This document shows, piece by piece, positions 24,862 to 33,313 of a stretch of DNA of 64,000 bases (the stretch's first letter is position 1; each line of letters begins with the position of its first letter). The position numbers and the translations under genes were made by a program. The stretch lies in the NCBI GenBank assembly GCA_963822615.1, contig CAWGIM010000015.1, positions 658,593 to 722,592 of the forward strand, in the 5' to 3' direction. The notes beneath the pieces are model-generated. The model was not told the origin of the DNA, searched no databases, and was given only the letters and a program-made list of their open reading frames with translations. This DNA is from Trebonia sp963822615. GTDB lineage: Bacteria > Actinomycetota > Actinomycetes > Streptosporangiales > Streptosporangiaceae.

Positions 24862-25712
24862 GCGCCAGCGAACCCATGCACCTGTCCGAGGCCGAGCTCC
24901 GGGCGATGAACGCCGACCTGGACGCGATGCACCACGACCTTGCCCTGCCCGCGCTGAAGTCGAGCCTGACCGAGTGGGCCGAGGACATCCAGGCGCGCGG
25001 TGCCGACGCTCCCGACGAGGACACCCCGGCCCAGCGGGCTTTCTTCGCCCGGCGCCGGTTCCTGGCCGTGGGCGGTGGCATCGCCGGCGCGGCGGTGCTC
25101 GCCGCCTGCAGCAGCTCCTCGTCGACCACGGCCTCCCCGGCCGCGTCCACCACGTCGGGCGGCGCAACCGCCTCGGGGGCGGCGATGAGCGGCGGCGAGG
25201 GGCAGCAGCTCACCGGCGACCTGCGGGTGGTGGCGATGGCGGCCAGCCTGGAGAACTCCGGTGTCGCCACCTACGCGGCCGGCATCAAGGCGGCGACGGC
25301 GGGCAAGCTCGGCACGGTGCCGCCGGCCGTGGTCACCTTCGCCCAGACCGCGATGAGCCAGCACGAGGACCACCAGAAGGCCTGGAACGCGGTGCTCACC
25401 GCGGCCGGCAAGAAGCCGGTCACCGCGGTCGACCCGGTGATCCAGCCGACCATCAACACCGCCTTCGCCAAGGTCACCAACGTCACCGGGCTGGCCAAGC
25501 TGGCGCTGCTGGTGGAGGACACCGCCGGCCAGACCTACCAGAACGGCCTGTCGGTGATCAAGAGCACGGCCGGAATCAAGACCGCGGCCTCCATCCAGCC
25601 GGTGGAGTTCCAGCACGCCGCCATCTTGAACTTCCTGCTCGGCAACTACCCGGTGCCGGCCGCCTTCACCGGGGTCAGCATGGCCCGCCCGCCCAGCGAC
25701 TACCAGGTGTGA
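24858..25712 (+). CDS. exported ferritin-like lipoprotein (2)
   Basis: A 284-residue protein. It has a 60-residue cytosolic leader, then twin arginines (R65-R67), a hydrophobic stretch and the lipobox LAAC (C84), that is a Tat lipoprotein signal in an internal position. After a Ser/Thr-rich linker comes a four-helix ferritin-like domain with metal-ligand candidates in SLENSGVATY, MSQHEDHQKAW, VEDTAGQTYQN and PVEFQHAAIL. It is co-translated with the preceding paralogue. The pair plus cupredoxin may oxidise or store a metal outside the membrane (inference). Confidence 0.85.
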   Translation: MSASEPMHLSEAELRAMNADLDAMHHDLALPALKSSLTEWAEDIQARGADAPDEDTPAQRAFFARRRFLAVGGGIAGAAVLAACSSSSSTTASPAASTTSGGATASGAAMSGGEGQQLTGDLRVVAMAASLENSGVATYAAGIKAATAGKLGTVPPAVVTFAQTAMSQHEDHQKAWNAVLTAAGKKPVTAVDPVIQPTINTAFAKVTNVTGLAKLALLVEDTAGQTYQNGLSVIKSTAGIKTAASIQPVEFQHAAILNFLLGNYPVPAAFTGVSMARPPSDYQV

Positions 25713-25718
25713 TTCAGG

Positions 25719-25754
25719 CCGTCCGGTGGCGGCGGCAGCGCCGCCACCGGACGG
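25719..25754. terminator. bidirectional hairpin terminator
   Basis: Perfect 15-bp arms (CCGTCCGGTGGCGGC and its complement) around a 6-base loop, placed between the converging ferritin-like operon and the 25756 gene. Confidence 0.8.
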
Positions 25755-25755
25755 C

Positions 25756-26391
25756 TCAGGCCGGGTCAGCGGCTGGCTCGGGCTGGGTAGGCAGCGGCGG
25801 CAGCGCGTAGAGGCCGCCGGCGTCCAGCTTCCCGGCGTCGGCCAGCACCGCGTCCTGCTGTGCCTGGGCCGCGACGGCGACCTGCTTGGCCAGCTCGGAC
25901 GCCAGCCCGCCGAGCTGCCGCACGCCGGTGGCGTCGATCAGCACCCGGCTGACGGCGAAGATGGCGACGCCCGCTACCCGCTGCCGCTGCCCGGCGGGGG
26001 ACAGGGCCGCGCCGACCCGCGCCGCCTCGAACGGGTCCGCCCCGGGCGCGGTGAACCGGTCGCGTTCCCCGATGACCCACTGGTGGAAGCTGGTCACCGC
26101 CCCCTGCAAGGGCAGCCGCTGCACGTCATCGGCGGTCAGCCCGAAGCCCTCGCCGGGTGCGAAGCAGCGCCCGTAGGCCGCCACCGCCGCCGACCACAGC
26201 GCGAGCGGCACCACCTCGTCCCGGTCCTCCTCGGGCCGGGACAGCTCCGCCAGCAGCCGCTGGCAGCAGTCCATCACGAACTGCAGGTCCTGGATCACCG
26301 CCGCCTGGCCGGCCAGCACCCGCGCCGACGGGATGTCAAGGGCAACGGTCCGCCCGGGGAGAGTGCCTGATGTGCCGTTGTCATCGCCCAC
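25756..26391 (-). CDS. hypothetical protein, helical, single conserved domain
   Basis: A 211-residue protein that I do not recognise. It is largely helical, with no signal peptide or membrane segment, a CCQRLL pair of cysteines near residue 43, and a Pro-rich C-terminal tail (PLPTQPEPAADPA). It lies 63 bp downstream of a CoA-transferase on the same strand, so it may end the amidohydrolase A-CoA-transferase operon. The coding bias is strong and the frame is uninterrupted, so it is a real gene. Confidence 0.6.
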   Translation of the reverse strand: MGDDNGTSGTLPGRTVALDIPSARVLAGQAAVIQDLQFVMDCCQRLLAELSRPEEDRDEVVPLALWSAAVAAYGRCFAPGEGFGLTADDVQRLPLQGAVTSFHQWVIGERDRFTAPGADPFEAARVGAALSPAGQRQRVAGVAIFAVSRVLIDATGVRQLGGLASELAKQVAVAAQAQQDAVLADAGKLDAGGLYALPPLPTQPEPAADPA

Positions 26392-26454
26392 AGCCCGATC
26401 GTGGCACGGCCGCGGCCCGCCGCTGTCTCAGCTAGCGACAGCACCGGCTGGCGC

Positions 26455-27618
26455 TCAGTCCTGGCGCGGCTCGCCGATCGCGCCGCTGTGCAGCAGCTCG
26501 TCGATCGCCGCGGCGTCCAGCCCGGTCTTCTCGAGGATGGCCCGGGTGTTGGCGCCGCACGGCGGCGGCGGGAACGTCTGCGCGGCGGGCCGTTCACCAG
26601 TCCCGGCGTCCTTGATCCGGACCGGGGTGCGCGGCACCAGCACGTCGCCGACCTGCTGGAGCAGGTTCCGCGCGGTCACCTGGGGATCGTCCCGCAGCTC
26701 GGGGCCGCGGTTAACCTGGACCACGCTGGCGCCGGCCGGCCCCAGTGACGCCACCCAGTCCTCGGCCCGCCGGGTGCGGAACACGTCCGCGAGCTGGGCC
26801 GCCACCGCGCCGGGGTCGGCCCACTGACGCAGCGTGCCAGCCAGCTCGGGCAGGCCGAGCCCCTGGCACAGGGCGGCCCAGGTGCGGGGCTCGGCCGCGG
26901 TGACCGCGACCCAGGTACCGTCGGCGCACTCGTACAGCTGCCGGTCGGGGCCGGACGGTATGCCCCGGGGCGGGCCGCTGAGTATCCCGTCGGATGACGA
27001 GAGCAGCCAGGTCGCGGACTCGGACAGGCTGATGTCAAGCTGGCAGCCGGCCCCGGTCCGGTCCCGCTCGCGCAGCGCGGCCAGGATGCCGACGCTGGCC
27101 ATCATCGCGCCGACCGGGATCGGCAAGATCAGCTGCGGGTTCCAGGGCAGCTCCGGGTTGACCGCTGACAGCAGCCCCGAGTGCGCGGCGAACGACAGGT
27201 CGTGCCCGGACCACTGGGCGTAGGGGCCGTCCTGGCCGTACCCGGTGACCGAGCACCAGATCAGCCCGGGGAACTCGGCCGCCGCCTGCTGGTAGCCGAA
27301 GCCGCGCTCGTCCATCGCGCCCGGCCGCTCGTTCTCGACCAGCACGTCGGCGTGCGCCACCAGGCGCCGCAGCACCTCGTAGCCGCGCGGGTGGCGCAGG
27401 TCGACCGCGACCGAGTACTTGCCGCGGTTCAGCCCGATCGGCCCGTCGAACGGCCGCCCCTTGGGCGACTCGACCCTGATCACGGTGGCGCCCAGGTCAG
27501 CCAGCAGGACGGTGCAGAACGCGCCGGGCGGCAGCCTGGTCAGGTCGAGCACGACCAGGCCGGCCAGCGGCAGTGCACTCGGCGGCGGGCTACTCAGCGG
27601 CGGTGCGGTATCGGTCAA
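26455..27618 (-). CDS. CaiB/BaiF CoA-transferase family protein
   Basis: A 387-residue type III CoA-transferase. LAGLVVLDLTRLPPGAFCT opens the Rossmann-like core, then VESPKGRPFD, LNRGKYSVAVDLRHPRG and VENERPGAMDERGFGYQ follow in the usual order. It starts at TTG 27618 with GGGAG 5 bp upstream. It sits 42 bp downstream of amidohydrolase A and is probably co-transcribed. It moves CoA to or from a carboxylate intermediate of the regulon. Confidence 0.93.
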   Translation of the reverse strand: MTDTAPPLSSPPPSALPLAGLVVLDLTRLPPGAFCTVLLADLGATVIRVESPKGRPFDGPIGLNRGKYSVAVDLRHPRGYEVLRRLVAHADVLVENERPGAMDERGFGYQQAAAEFPGLIWCSVTGYGQDGPYAQWSGHDLSFAAHSGLLSAVNPELPWNPQLILPIPVGAMMASVGILAALRERDRTGAGCQLDISLSESATWLLSSSDGILSGPPRGIPSGPDRQLYECADGTWVAVTAAEPRTWAALCQGLGLPELAGTLRQWADPGAVAAQLADVFRTRRAEDWVASLGPAGASVVQVNRGPELRDDPQVTARNLLQQVGDVLVPRTPVRIKDAGTGERPAAQTFPPPPCGANTRAILEKTGLDAAAIDELLHSGAIGEPRQD

Positions 27619-27660
27619 CGCGTCTCCCGAGTCATCATTGATTCCGGCCGTGATCCAAAG

Positions 27661-28950
27661 CTAGCCGTCGATGAAGTCCTTCAGGTTGTCGCGCATGATC
27701 TTGCGCACGATGCCGTCGTCGAGTCCCTTGAGCTGCGAGACGTACTGCATCGGGTCGGGGATCCCCTCCGAGTGGGGGAAGTCCGAGCCGAACATCAGGC
27801 AGTCCACCCCGAGGGTCTCGATCGCCCGCTCCACGTTCTCCTCCGGGAACGGCGCGATGATGCAGCGCTCCTTGAACACCCGCGAGGGACGCCCGGGCAG
27901 CGTGCCCCACTTGGGCCGGCGGCCAAGCATCATCGCGTGGTCGAGCTTGCGCAGCAGGTAGGTGAGCCAGATGGTGCCGAACTCGGCGATGAGCACGCGG
28001 ATGTTGGGGAACCGGCCGAACAGGTTGTGGTAGAACATCGCGGTCACGGTGTCCATGATCGGCCGGTCGCCCCAGTACGCCACCCACTGGAAGCCGTTGA
28101 ACTCGGAGTACCGCGCGTCCGGGTTCTCGCTCCACTCCCCGCCCATCCGGGCGTAGGAGCCGCCCAGGTGCACCGCCACCCGGGTCCCGGTCTCGTTGAC
28201 CAGTGACCAGAACGGGTCGAAGTACGGGTCGAACGGTGAGCGGTTGTTCCAGGCCGGCCCGGGCTGCAGGTCGACGAACTTAGCCCCCCGATCGAGGCTG
28301 CGCCGCAGCTCGGCCACCGCCTGGTCCACGTCGAGCAGCGGGATCGGCACCGGGATGAGGATGCGGCCCTGGTGGGCGAAGCCCCAGTCCTCGAACAGCC
28401 AGTCGTTGTAGGCCCGGTTGACCGCGTAGCCGGCCTCGACGTCACCCCGCTTGAAGGCGCTCTCCCAGCCAACCCCGACCGGGTGCAGGATCGCCACCTC
28501 GACGCCCTGGATGTCCATCAGCGACAGCCGGGGGTCCTTCTTCTCGAACGCCGGGCGCATCTCGTTGTACCGCTCGACCAGTTGCTCGCGCGACAGCCGG
28601 TCCAGGTCCTTCATCGGGTTGAGCTTGTTCAGCATCGCGCCCGGGATCGGGATGTTGCCGTCCATCTCCGGCAGATCGGCCGCGTCGACCCCGCCGTGGC
28701 CCCCTTCTGGCTGGGTGTGCACGCCCAGGGTGCGCCGGTCGTGGTCCTCGTCCTCTTCGTGCTCCTCGTCGAACATCCGCGGCTCGCCCGGCAGCCACGC
28801 CCGGTCGACCATCGCCGGGTCAAGGTAGCGGGTGACCGCGTCGTCCGGCGCGTACAGGTGGTTGTCGCCGTCGTAGATGCCGTAGGGCAGCGTCTGCTCA
28901 AGCTCCGCGCCGTAGATGCCGCGCGTTCCGAGCTTCGGCGTTTCGGTCAC
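27661..28950 (-). CDS. amidohydrolase-2 family metal-dependent enzyme (paralogue A)
   Basis: A 429-residue TIM-barrel enzyme of the amidohydrolase-2 superfamily, which includes decarboxylases and ring- or C-C-cleaving hydrolases. A metal-site motif of the DxDNHxY subgroup appears as YDGDNHLYAPDD near residue 27, a barrel His in VAVHLGGSY near 245, and the final Asp in FGSDFPHSEG near 390. An acidic insertion (EEHEEDEDHDRR, near 62) interrupts the N-terminal part. It is a very close duplicate of the gene at 33314, and similarity extends about 25 bp upstream of the start. Two operator-like sites lie upstream. Confidence 0.92.
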   Translation of the reverse strand: MTETPKLGTRGIYGAELEQTLPYGIYDGDNHLYAPDDAVTRYLDPAMVDRAWLPGEPRMFDEEHEEDEDHDRRTLGVHTQPEGGHGGVDAADLPEMDGNIPIPGAMLNKLNPMKDLDRLSREQLVERYNEMRPAFEKKDPRLSLMDIQGVEVAILHPVGVGWESAFKRGDVEAGYAVNRAYNDWLFEDWGFAHQGRILIPVPIPLLDVDQAVAELRRSLDRGAKFVDLQPGPAWNNRSPFDPYFDPFWSLVNETGTRVAVHLGGSYARMGGEWSENPDARYSEFNGFQWVAYWGDRPIMDTVTAMFYHNLFGRFPNIRVLIAEFGTIWLTYLLRKLDHAMMLGRRPKWGTLPGRPSRVFKERCIIAPFPEENVERAIETLGVDCLMFGSDFPHSEGIPDPMQYVSQLKGLDDGIVRKIMRDNLKDFIDG

Positions 28951-28994
28951 CGGGTCCTCCTGAAGTCATGGCGTCCTGCGCCACCGTAATTCTT

Positions 28995-29027
28995 TTAACT
29001 TAGTACAAATCAGTTGTACGGAGTCTA
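28995..29027. promoter_or_regulatory. regulon operator sites 3 and 4 (tandem)
   Basis: TTAACT-T-AGTACA (28995-29007) and TGTACG-G-AGTCTA (29015-29027), with centres 20 bp apart. They lie in the 265-bp divergent gap between amidohydrolase A (28950, minus) and a CoA-transferase (29216, plus). The second has an exact right half-site. Confidence 0.5.
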
Positions 29028-29090
29028 ACTTTAACGGCGCGCCCTGGCCAGCCCCAGCCGCTCGGCCGGCCGCCTTGACAAGCGGCCTGG

Positions 29091-29103
29091 TCAAGTTAGT
29101 CTG
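29091..29103. promoter_or_regulatory. regulon operator site 5 (TCAAGT-T-AGTCTG)
   Basis: A degenerate copy of the shared 13-mer (right half 5 of 6) upstream of the plus-strand CoA-transferase. The rest of this gap shows a TTGACA at 29075 but no well-spaced -10. Confidence 0.35.
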
Positions 29104-29215
29104 AGTGCAAAATATAGCCTGATGTTGCTTCCCGAGGAGGCTCGCCGCAGTGCCGTCAGCACAGCGCGGCCGGCCTGGGAGCGGACTTGCCTGACGGAAG
29201 GGCGTAGCAGCCGAT

Positions 29216-30433
29216 ATGCACCAGCCACTCACCGGCATCAAGATGGTCGAGGTCGCGCAGTTCACCTTCACGCCCGCGGCGGGCGGGGTGCTGACTGAAT
29301 GGGGCGCCGAGGTCATCAAGGTCGAGCACTCGGAGATGGGCGATGCCCAGCGGGGCATGCGCAGCCAGCCGAAGTCCGACACCTGGCAGCCGGTGATGGA
29401 CCACCCGAACCGCGGCAAGAAGAGCATCGGGCTGAAGCTTGAGCACCCGGACGCGTACGAGGTGCTGCTCGAGCTGTGCAAGGACGCGGACGTGTTCCTG
29501 ACCAACTTCCTGCCCGCGGCCCGCCGCCGGCTCAAGCTTGAGGTCGAGGACATCAGGAAGGCGAACCCGGACATCATCTACGTCCGCGGCAGCGCGCACG
29601 GCCAGCGCGGCCCGTGGGCGGAGCGCGGCGGCTTCGACGGCTCGTCGTACTGGTGCCGGATGGGCAGCGCCTGGGGGGTGACCCCGCGCGACAGCGACCG
29701 GCTGATCTCCATGCCGGCCGGCGCCTACGGCGACTCGATGGGCGGCATGACCATCGCCGGCGGGATCGCCGCCGCCCTGCTCGGCCGGGCCCGCACCGGC
29801 CAGCCGTCGGTGGTGGACGTGTCGCTGATGAGCGTCGGCGGCTGGGCGTTCGCACTCGACGTGGGCAACGCCGACCTGCTCGGACCGGACAAGCCGCCGG
29901 TCCGCATCAACGACCTGATGGCCCAGATGAGCAACCCGGTGGTCAACAACTACAAGACGTCGGACGACCGCTGGATCAACCTGACGATCATGCAGGGGTT
30001 CCGCTACTTCCCCGACTTCTGCCGTCACGTGGGGCTTGAGCGGCTCATCGACGACGAGCGGTTCAACTCGGCCGACAAGCTGGCGGCTAACGGCCCCGAG
30101 CTCGGCAAGATCATCGCCGAGACGTTCCGGGCCCGGCCGTACGCCTACTGGGTGGACAAGCTGCAGACGCTTGAGGGCCAGTGGGCCCCGGTTCAGGGCC
30201 CGCTCGAGATCCTGGAGGACCCGCAGATGGTCGCCAACGGCTACATCGCCAGCGTGGCCGACGTCGCCGGGAACCCGCACCGCCTGGTGACCAACCCGGT
30301 CCAGTTCGACGAGACGCCGCCGGACACCAGGCGCGGCCCGCTGTTCGCCGAGCACACCGACGAGCTGCTGCGCCAGCTCGGCCGGACCGAGGACCAGATC
30401 ATCCAGATGAAGATCGACGGCGCCTGCACCTGA
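29216..30433 (+). CDS. CaiB/BaiF CoA-transferase family protein
   Basis: A 405-residue type III CoA-transferase. LTGIKMVEVAQFTFTPAAG opens the protein, then EWGAEVIKVEH, NRGKKSIGLKLEHPDA and TNFLPAARRRL. The central region has a GRARTGQPSVVDVSLM segment near 190. It is only distantly similar to the CoA-transferase at 26455, so the two probably handle different donors or acceptors. ATG 29216 has only a weak GGAAGGG upstream. It is followed by the amidohydrolase C locus on the same strand. Confidence 0.93.
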   Translation: MHQPLTGIKMVEVAQFTFTPAAGGVLTEWGAEVIKVEHSEMGDAQRGMRSQPKSDTWQPVMDHPNRGKKSIGLKLEHPDAYEVLLELCKDADVFLTNFLPAARRRLKLEVEDIRKANPDIIYVRGSAHGQRGPWAERGGFDGSSYWCRMGSAWGVTPRDSDRLISMPAGAYGDSMGGMTIAGGIAAALLGRARTGQPSVVDVSLMSVGGWAFALDVGNADLLGPDKPPVRINDLMAQMSNPVVNNYKTSDDRWINLTIMQGFRYFPDFCRHVGLERLIDDERFNSADKLAANGPELGKIIAETFRARPYAYWVDKLQTLEGQWAPVQGPLEILEDPQMVANGYIASVADVAGNPHRLVTNPVQFDETPPDTRRGPLFAEHTDELLRQLGRTEDQIIQMKIDGACT

Positions 30434-30521
30434 CCCGTCCCGCCCAGCGGCCGCCTGCCTGGTGCCGCCGGCGATGTCCGGTTACGGTATCCATCTAGGT
30501 CGATATTCACCGCTATCGGTG

Positions 30522-30534
30522 TATATTTAGCCTT
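30522..30534. promoter_or_regulatory. possible regulon operator site 6 (TATATT-T-AGCCTT)
   Basis: A weak match (left half 5 of 6, right half 4 of 6), 34 bp before the amidohydrolase C start. It also serves as a reasonable -10-like AT-rich element. Confidence 0.3.
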
Positions 30535-30568
30535 GGTGTAAAAATTTCAGCGCGGCAAGGAGGCCCTC

Positions 30569-31825
30569 GTGGACAAGAACGAGATGATCCTGGTAAGCGT
30601 CGACGATCACGTGATCGAGCCGCCGGACATGTTCCAGCGCCACCTGCCGCGGAAGTACGCCGACGACGCGCCCCGGGTGGTCACCGAGGGCACCGTCAAC
30701 CAGTGGATGTACCGGGGCAAGCCGCCGGCCTGGTCGGCCTCAACGCGGTGGTGGGCTGGCCGCCGCTGGAGTGGAACAGCGAGCCGTCCGGGTTCGCCGA
30801 GATGCGGCCGGGCGCCTACGACATCCACTCCCGGGTGCGCGACATGGACCGCAACGGCATCCTCGCCTCCATGTGCTTCCCGACGTTCGCGGGCTTCAGC
30901 GGCGGCCACCTGATCCAGTTCAGGGACGAGCTCACCACCGAGGTGATCCGGGCCTACAACGACTGGCACATCGACGAGTGGTGCGCCACCTACCCCGGCC
31001 GGTTCATCCCGCTGTCGATCGCGCCCATCTACGACCAGGACGCGGCGGTCAGGGAGATCCGCCGGGTGGCGGCCAAGGGCGCCCGCGGCATCGCCATGCC
31101 GGAGATGCCGCACATCGACGGCCTGCCCAGCTATCACGACGAGGACTACTGGGGCCCGATCTGGACCGCCATGTCCGAGACCGGCCTGGCCATGGTGCTG
31201 CACATCGGCATGGGCTTTCGCTCGCTGACGATGGCCCCCGGCGCCCCGCGCGACCACACGATGATCCTCGCCTGCCAGATCTCCGCCCTCGCGGCCCAGG
31301 ACCTGCTGTGGGGCCCGGCCTACCGCAACTACCCGGACCTGAAGTTCTCCTACGCCGAGGGCGGCATCGGCTGGGTGCCGTTCTACCTGGACCGCTGCGA
31401 CCGCCACTACACCAACCAGCGCTGGCTGCGCCGCGACTTCGGCGGCAAGCTGCCCAGCCAGGTGTTCCTTGAGCAGTCGCTGGCCTGCTTCGTCACCGAC
31501 CCGCACGCGGTCAAGTCGCGCCACGAGGTCGGGATGGACATCATCGCCTGGGAGTGCGACTACCCGCACTCCGACTCCATCTGGCCGGACGCCCCCGAGT
31601 GGCTGGAGAAGGAGTTCGGCCAGGCCGGCTGCACCAAGGCCGAGATCGACAAGATGACCTGGCAGAACGCGGCCCGCTTCTACCACTGGGACCCGTTCGC
31701 CGAAATCCCGCGAGGAGCGGGCCAACGTCGGCGCCCTCCGCGCCCTGGCCGCCGACGTCGACACCACCGTCCGCAGCCGCAGCGAGTGGGCCGAGCTCTA
31801 CCGCCAGTCCCACGCTACCGCCTAG
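30569..31825 (+). pseudogene. amidohydrolase-2 family gene with two compensating frameshifts (C)
   Basis: The gene begins at GTG 30569 with AAGGAGG. Residues 1-54 (MILVSVDDHVIEPPDMF) are in one frame. From about 30718-30732 homology continues in the next frame (LNAVVGWPPLEWNSE onward) through LHIGMGF and WECDYPHSDS. Near 31701-31712 it returns to the first frame, giving EERANVGALRALAADVDTT and a stop at 31823. The first shift equals one base lost and the second one base gained, so the total frame is restored. Protein D at 38706 is the intact relative used for comparison. This could be two sequencing indels or a real pseudogene. Confidence 0.85.
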
Positions 31826-31848
31826 GGCCCACGTCACCGCCTAGGGCT
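31811..31848. repeat. 19-bp tandem repeat spanning two stop codons
   Basis: Two imperfect 19-bp copies (31811-31829 and 31830-31848) share ACCGCCTAGGGC. The first holds the TAG of amidohydrolase C, and the second holds, on the other strand, the TAG of the converging thioesterase gene. Confidence 0.75.
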
Positions 31849-32395
31849 GGCCCGGCTTCAGCTCCACCCACAGCCCCTCCGCGTCGGCGCACAGCCGCTC
31901 GCCGTCGTATATCTCGCCGGCGATGAACCGCTTGCGCCCCTCATGACTCACCAGGCGGGCCGACACCGCCAGGTCCCGGTCAACCGGGGTGACCGACCGG
32001 AAGTTGACGTGCAGGTAAGCGGTACGGGCACGTGTCCGTCCGGCCGAGGTGCCCACCTGGCCGAGCACCTCGTCGAAGATGAGCGAGACCGCGCCCCCGT
32101 GGACGGCGCCGTTGCTGCCGAGGAAGTAGCGGCCGAACCGCACCGTGCCCCGCATGACCGTCCCGTCCGACTCGCTGACCTCCAGCCGGGGCGACATCAC
32201 CTGGCCGCGGCCGGGCAGGTCCGACCGGCGGCCGAACGGGCGCTTGTCCTCGGCCACCTGGCTGGACTCGAGCTCGGGAAACCAGCGGTGCAGCGACGAC
32301 TCGATGCCCCGGATGGCCGCCGCCGAGGGGCGGGCGACGGCCATCCGGTCGAGGAATCCCCGCAGGGACTCGATCATCCGCCCGTATTCGTCCAA
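31841..32395 (-). CDS. PaaI-type hotdog-fold thioesterase
   Basis: A 184-residue hotdog thioesterase. The core motif NGAVHGGAVSLIFDEVLG near residue 92 carries the expected Asp/Glu on the hot-dog helix, and TAYLHVNFRSVTPVD follows near 125. About 65 extra N-terminal helical residues precede the domain. It hydrolyses acyl-CoA or aryl-CoA thioesters, possibly releasing dead-end CoA esters. The start is uncertain: TTG 32395 or ATG 32377. It is 16 bp downstream of an SDR gene and co-transcribed with it. Confidence 0.85.
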   Translation of the reverse strand: MDEYGRMIESLRGFLDRMAVARPSAAAIRGIESSLHRWFPELESSQVAEDKRPFGRRSDLPGRGQVMSPRLEVSESDGTVMRGTVRFGRYFLGSNGAVHGGAVSLIFDEVLGQVGTSAGRTRARTAYLHVNFRSVTPVDRDLAVSARLVSHEGRKRFIAGEIYDGERLCADAEGLWVELKPGQP

Positions 32396-32411
32396 GCTGG
32401 TCCGGCCCTGG

Positions 32412-33242
32412 TCAGCGGGAGGTGTCGGTCATCAGGAAGTTCAGCACGGCGGCACCCGGCTCCCAGGAGCCGCCCGCCGACGCGCCGATGTGGCCCTCGT
32501 CCACCAGCAGGCTGACCCCGCTGATGCCGCTGGCGGCGGCGCTGTTCAGGAACAGCATCGCGTTGGCCATCTGCTCGGGCACCAGCGGGTCCGAGCCGAC
32601 CGCCTGCCGGTAGTCAGCGCCGAAGCCGTTGAGCCAGCCGCTGGAGCGGGCCAGCGGGGTGTCGGTCGGCCCGGGGCAGATCGAGTTGATCCTGATGCCC
32701 TTGGCCCGCAGCGGGTAGGCCTGCCGGGCCACGTAGGCGTTCATCGCCTGCTTGCTGAAGATGTACCCGTTGGTGCCCTCGTGCTCGGCGACCCACTTGT
32801 CGGCCGCCTCGTAGTCGGGCGTGGCCAGGAACTCGACCAGCCGGGGGAGGTGGTTCTGCCAGCCCAGGCCGGCCACCGAGGAGATCAGGCAGACGGCCGC
32901 GCCCCGGCCGAGCGTCCCGTCGGCCACCAGCCGCTCGATGAGGTGCCGGTGGGCGATGAAGTTGATCCGCATCGTCCCGGGCCCCTCGGAGATCCCGGCC
33001 GCCGAGAAGAGCGCGTCCACCGGCCCGCCCACCTGGTCCAGGGCCGCGTTGAGGGCGGCGACGTCCTGCAGGTCGACGGTGATCGTCTTGGCGGCCGGGT
33101 AGTCCACCGCGGCGCGGTCAAGCACCACGACCTCGGCCCCGAGCGCGGCCGCGCCCTGGGCCGCCGCCGCGCCCATCCCGGTCGCGCCGCCGACCACCAG
33201 TACGCGCTTGCCCTCGTAGCCGAAATCCTTGATGTCGGTCAT
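32412..33242 (-). CDS. short-chain dehydrogenase/reductase
   Basis: A 276-residue SDR. The cofactor loop VVGGATGMGAAAA is near residue 17, DLQDV near 57, FSAAGIS near 83, the catalytic Ser in LISSVAG near 120, and Y-x-x-x-K as YIFSKQAMN near 160. A PGPTDTPL segment follows. ATG 33242 was chosen. It forms an operon with the PaaI thioesterase, and operator site 7 lies 48 bp upstream. It probably oxidises or reduces a hydroxyl/keto group of a pathway intermediate. Confidence 0.93.
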   Translation of the reverse strand: MTDIKDFGYEGKRVLVVGGATGMGAAAAQGAAALGAEVVVLDRAAVDYPAAKTITVDLQDVAALNAALDQVGGPVDALFSAAGISEGPGTMRINFIAHRHLIERLVADGTLGRGAAVCLISSVAGLGWQNHLPRLVEFLATPDYEAADKWVAEHEGTNGYIFSKQAMNAYVARQAYPLRAKGIRINSICPGPTDTPLARSSGWLNGFGADYRQAVGSDPLVPEQMANAMLFLNSAAASGISGVSLLVDEGHIGASAGGSWEPGAAVLNFLMTDTSR

Positions 33243-33289
33243 GTCGCTCCTGTCAACGCTGAGCCCGGGACTAGAAACCGGAGACTAAT

Positions 33290-33302
33290 TGTACTACGTC
33301 TA
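33290..33302. promoter_or_regulatory. regulon operator site 7 (TGTACT-A-CGTCTA)
   Basis: Each half has one change from TATACT/AGTCTA. It sits between the amidohydrolase B stop (33314) and the SDR start (33242), giving the SDR-thioesterase pair its own promoter region. Confidence 0.5.
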
Positions 33303-33313
33303 ATTATTCCGGG

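Noticed and set aside
29075..29118. TTGACA as a standard sigma-70 promoter for the CoA-transferase
   Set aside because: The nearest TATA-like element is 32 bp away, too far for a -10 element.
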